Shown here: positions 61,917 through 64,000 of the stretch, piece after piece
How positions within the stretch are numbered: the stretch's first letter is position 1
How the letters are laid out: every line of letters starts with the position of its first letter
Origin: Kalaharituber pfeilii
Taxonomy: Eukaryota > Ascomycota > Pezizomycetes > Pezizales > Pezizaceae
DNA length: 64,000 bases
Assembly (NCBI GenBank): GCA_015179045.1
Contig: WHUZ01000072.1
Coordinates: forward strand, 62,001-126,000
Direction of reading: 5' to 3'
The notes under the pieces: generated by a model
Database searches by the model: none
Told to the model about the DNA's origin: nothing
The model's input: the letters and a program-made list of their open reading frames with translations, nothing else
Position numbers and translations under genes: made by a program

Positions 61917-64000
61917 CTTTGCGAGTCCACGGCGATCCGGGCCAGTTGAAGTGCCAGTTCGTTGTCGTAACCTGTGCTGCTCCGGGGGGAGCGGGAGGCC
62001 CGTTGACTTTGAGCTGTGTTGCTTGGTGTAAGGCTTAAGTGTGTGGGTACGCGACTATGACGACTGGGTCCTCGCTGCGTTTGGGCGGTCGGAGTATCAG
62101 TACTAGCGAGGCAACAGACAGTCGGTGTGTCGGGGGGGGGTGGGGAGGGAGGGAGGGGGGGGGGTATAGGGGTGAGGATGGGTGGGAAGCCGGCGGGCAG
62201 AGGGGGGAGGAGGGGATGATAAAGGGCAGATAGATGGGGGAATCGTACGGATGGGAGGAGATAATGGGGCTGGGGGGCTGGGCCGGGGCTGGGCTGGGCA
62301 GGGCAGGGCAGGGCAGGGCTGGGCAGGGCAGGGCAGGAGGGGGTTTGTCAGAGCGGACGGCGGACGGCGGACGGTGGGCCGTACTGGTACTTGCAAGTAC
62401 TTACCTAAGGACGCAAAGGGCGCGGTCGGGGCTGCGGCTGCGCTGCACGAGCGAGAGCGAGCGAAAAAGGGTGACGGAGCGTCAGGCGCCGGCGCTGCTT
62501 GGCTGGACACCGCACCATCCCGCACCGCCGCCCAGCCCGGCCTGTCTCCCCTCCCCCTCCCCTCCCCTCCCCTCCCCTCCCCTCCCCTCCCCGTCCCCTC
62601 CCCTCCCCGCCCCGTGCTCGAGCTGTCCTGGCGCCTGAGGCCTGCCCTGCGGAAGAGCGTAGAGCGGAGAGGGGGCACGCGGCGGCACGGAAGCCTGGCC
62701 CTGTATGCGCTTTCCCACTCCCCTCCAGCCCACGCAGCCAATGGCTGCTGCCTGCGCTCGCCGTCGCAGTGCGGAGGAGCGTCGAGATGGTTCTGCGGTG
62801 CTACGGCACTGCCCACCTGCAGGAATCAACGTCGTCGCTCACGGTCACGCAGGCCAATACGACAAATGGAAGCCAAATCTTCCGGCCCTACTGCGCGACT
62901 CTCCTGCAATTGGCTCTGGAGCCCTCGTGGAACTGAGTGCACCAGAGAGCAAGCAATCCCAGCTGCTCTCCCCCCCCCCCCCCCCCCCCCTTCCTGCCAT
63001 AGTCTGGCGTGTTCTCGTCTAGCTACTCTACTTTCGATGATTTGCTAACCGTTCTTGCTTACGAGGAAATTGATATCGTTAATCTTTGTTGGTGCCCCCC
63101 GGCACCCAGCCTCGCAAATAACTATCGGTCATGGCTCAGCTTGGTGGATTCCCCTGCGAAATATTGTAGTGAGAAAAGAGAGCGCGAAAGGGAAAGGGAA
63201 AAAAGAAAAAGAAAAAAAAAGAAAAAAAGGGAAATTTCCAAGACCGCTTGGAAAGGGTCACGCAGAAGCACACATGGGTTTCGCTCTGGTATGCGAGCCA
63301 AATGGCAGCTTTACGATGGCCTCTTGGGTGCGAATAGCGCGATTCATACTCAGAAGCGCAACCGCATTGCACAAATGAGGTTAGCCGATAGTCTAAGTAT
63401 TTCAAGTAGGGTTAAGAGTGCATGCTCCGGATTGCCCTGCGCTCCGAGTGGCATGGGCAACGGAATGATGGTTTCGCCGGGAGACCATCCCGGGCCGTCC
63501 CAGTGTTCTCCTCGTTGTCTTGCTGCTTCCTTCCTGCGGCTTTGCTTTTTCTTTTTTCTTTGCTGACATGAGGCTACTGACAGGTGGAAATATGCGAGCT
63601 ACAGTCTGAGCTTTACTCAATCCGCTTCTTACAACAGTTCGCTGACGAGCAACGGATGAATCTGGGTTTCGGTGGCATTATATTCCGTCTGCTTAAGCTT
63701 GGCTCCTAAGTGGACAATTGGGCACTTCCCGACTTCAATGAGCATCATAGTCTGGTTGGCGGGCGTCAGACTGCCCTCATACCCACAATCAGTGTCCCTT
63801 GCCCCTGCTCTTCTGTAGTAGAGGAAAAGTGCACCTTGGCTTTGCAAGCTTCAAAATCTCTGGCCTAACTGGTGTCTTAAGAAGGCATGCTACTCCTATG
63901 TATACGCCTGCTCTGCGAAACGGCGCAGGACGGGCCTTGCGCGGACCTCGTCCCCAGTGGTCGTCGTCTACTTCATCGCTTCTGACCAGGCCTTCATGAA
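61917..64000. other. AUR1 upstream region and right edge
   Basis: The 5' flank of AUR1, then a GC-rich island (listed separately) and mixed DNA to the window end. Open frames over 62.1-63.0 kb overlap on both strands and are low complexity. No gene recognised; a gene crossing the right edge cannot be excluded. Confidence 0.45.
62110..62990. other. Second GC-rich island with G-tracts and pyrimidine tandem repeats
   Basis: About 0.2-1.1 kb upstream of the AUR1 start. It holds G-runs (62128-62163), a GGGCA tandem array (62295-62333), a CCCTC tandem array (62545-62610) and a 21-C run (62970-62990). The G-tract spacing suits G-quadruplexes and the CCCTC arrays suit triplexes or i-motifs. Frames across it show no domain content. 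Confidence 0.7.

Noticed and set aside
62103..63048. Long open frames on both strands over the second GC island
   Set aside because: Same reason: composition keeps all frames open; the peptides are repeats of the DNA arrays.

Overview
This is a stretch of nuclear DNA from a filamentous ascomycete (Pezizomycotina). The genes have short GT-AG introns (about 50-110 nt). The gene content is ascomycete: AUR1-type inositol phosphorylceramide synthase, Sec14, a Nab3-type RRM protein, Mis14/Nsl1 and a Gap1-type RasGAP. The spacing is wide (12 well-supported genes in 64 kb, with gene-free gaps up to 7.8 kb), which would fit a Pezizomycetes genome (truffle or morel relatives). That placement is inference only; no marker in the window decides it.

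Layout. 1-3.6 kb: no recognisable gene. 3.6-7.7 kb (-): Scp160/vigilin multi-KH protein. 9.4-11.8 kb (-): Dbf4 regulatory subunit. 14.0-16.1 kb (+): pyridoxamine-oxidase-like/ferredoxin-reductase-like flavoprotein, convergent with a cytochrome P450 (16.9-18.7 kb, -). 19.2-19.9 kb: small DNA transposon with terminal inverted repeats. 21.3-24.15 kb (-): RasGAP, with a GC-rich, G4-prone island upstream. 26-28.9 kb: relic-like sequence. 28.9-30.4 kb (+): GMPPA-type mannose-1-phosphate guanylyltransferase. 31.3-33.4 kb (-): cytosolic lysyl-tRNA synthetase. 34.2-35.5 kb (+): 2-oxoglutarate/Fe(II) oxygenase with a 12-nt microexon. 38.7-39.3 kb (+): small uncharacterised four-exon gene. 41.2-42.3 kb (+): Nsl1/Mis14 kinetochore protein. 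43.7-45.1 kb (-): SEC14. 46.7-49.3 kb (+): Nab3-like protein. 51.1-52.6 kb (-): LETM1-domain mitochondrial protein. 52.6-60.4 kb: gene-poor, with a MITE-like element and tandem repeats. 60.4-61.9 kb (-): AUR1, with a second GC-rich island upstream.

The genes are ordinary housekeeping genes and form no operon or obvious cluster. SEC14, AUR1 and GMPPA share a theme of secretory lipid and glycan supply, but they are not adjacent and this may be chance. The P450 and the flavoprotein are the only pair whose adjacency suggests a shared pathway. I read exon structures by eye from splice signals, frame and family motifs. In seven of the eight multi-exon genes whose exons I summed completely and that show no frame break, and in the eighth (lysyl-tRNA synthetase) as well, the exon lengths add up to an open frame. 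Three genes (NSL1, NAB3, the LETM1 protein) need a one-base correction, which points to assembly errors or real frame breaks. I found no CRISPR, tRNA or rRNA, and nothing I would call a new defence or biosynthetic system.
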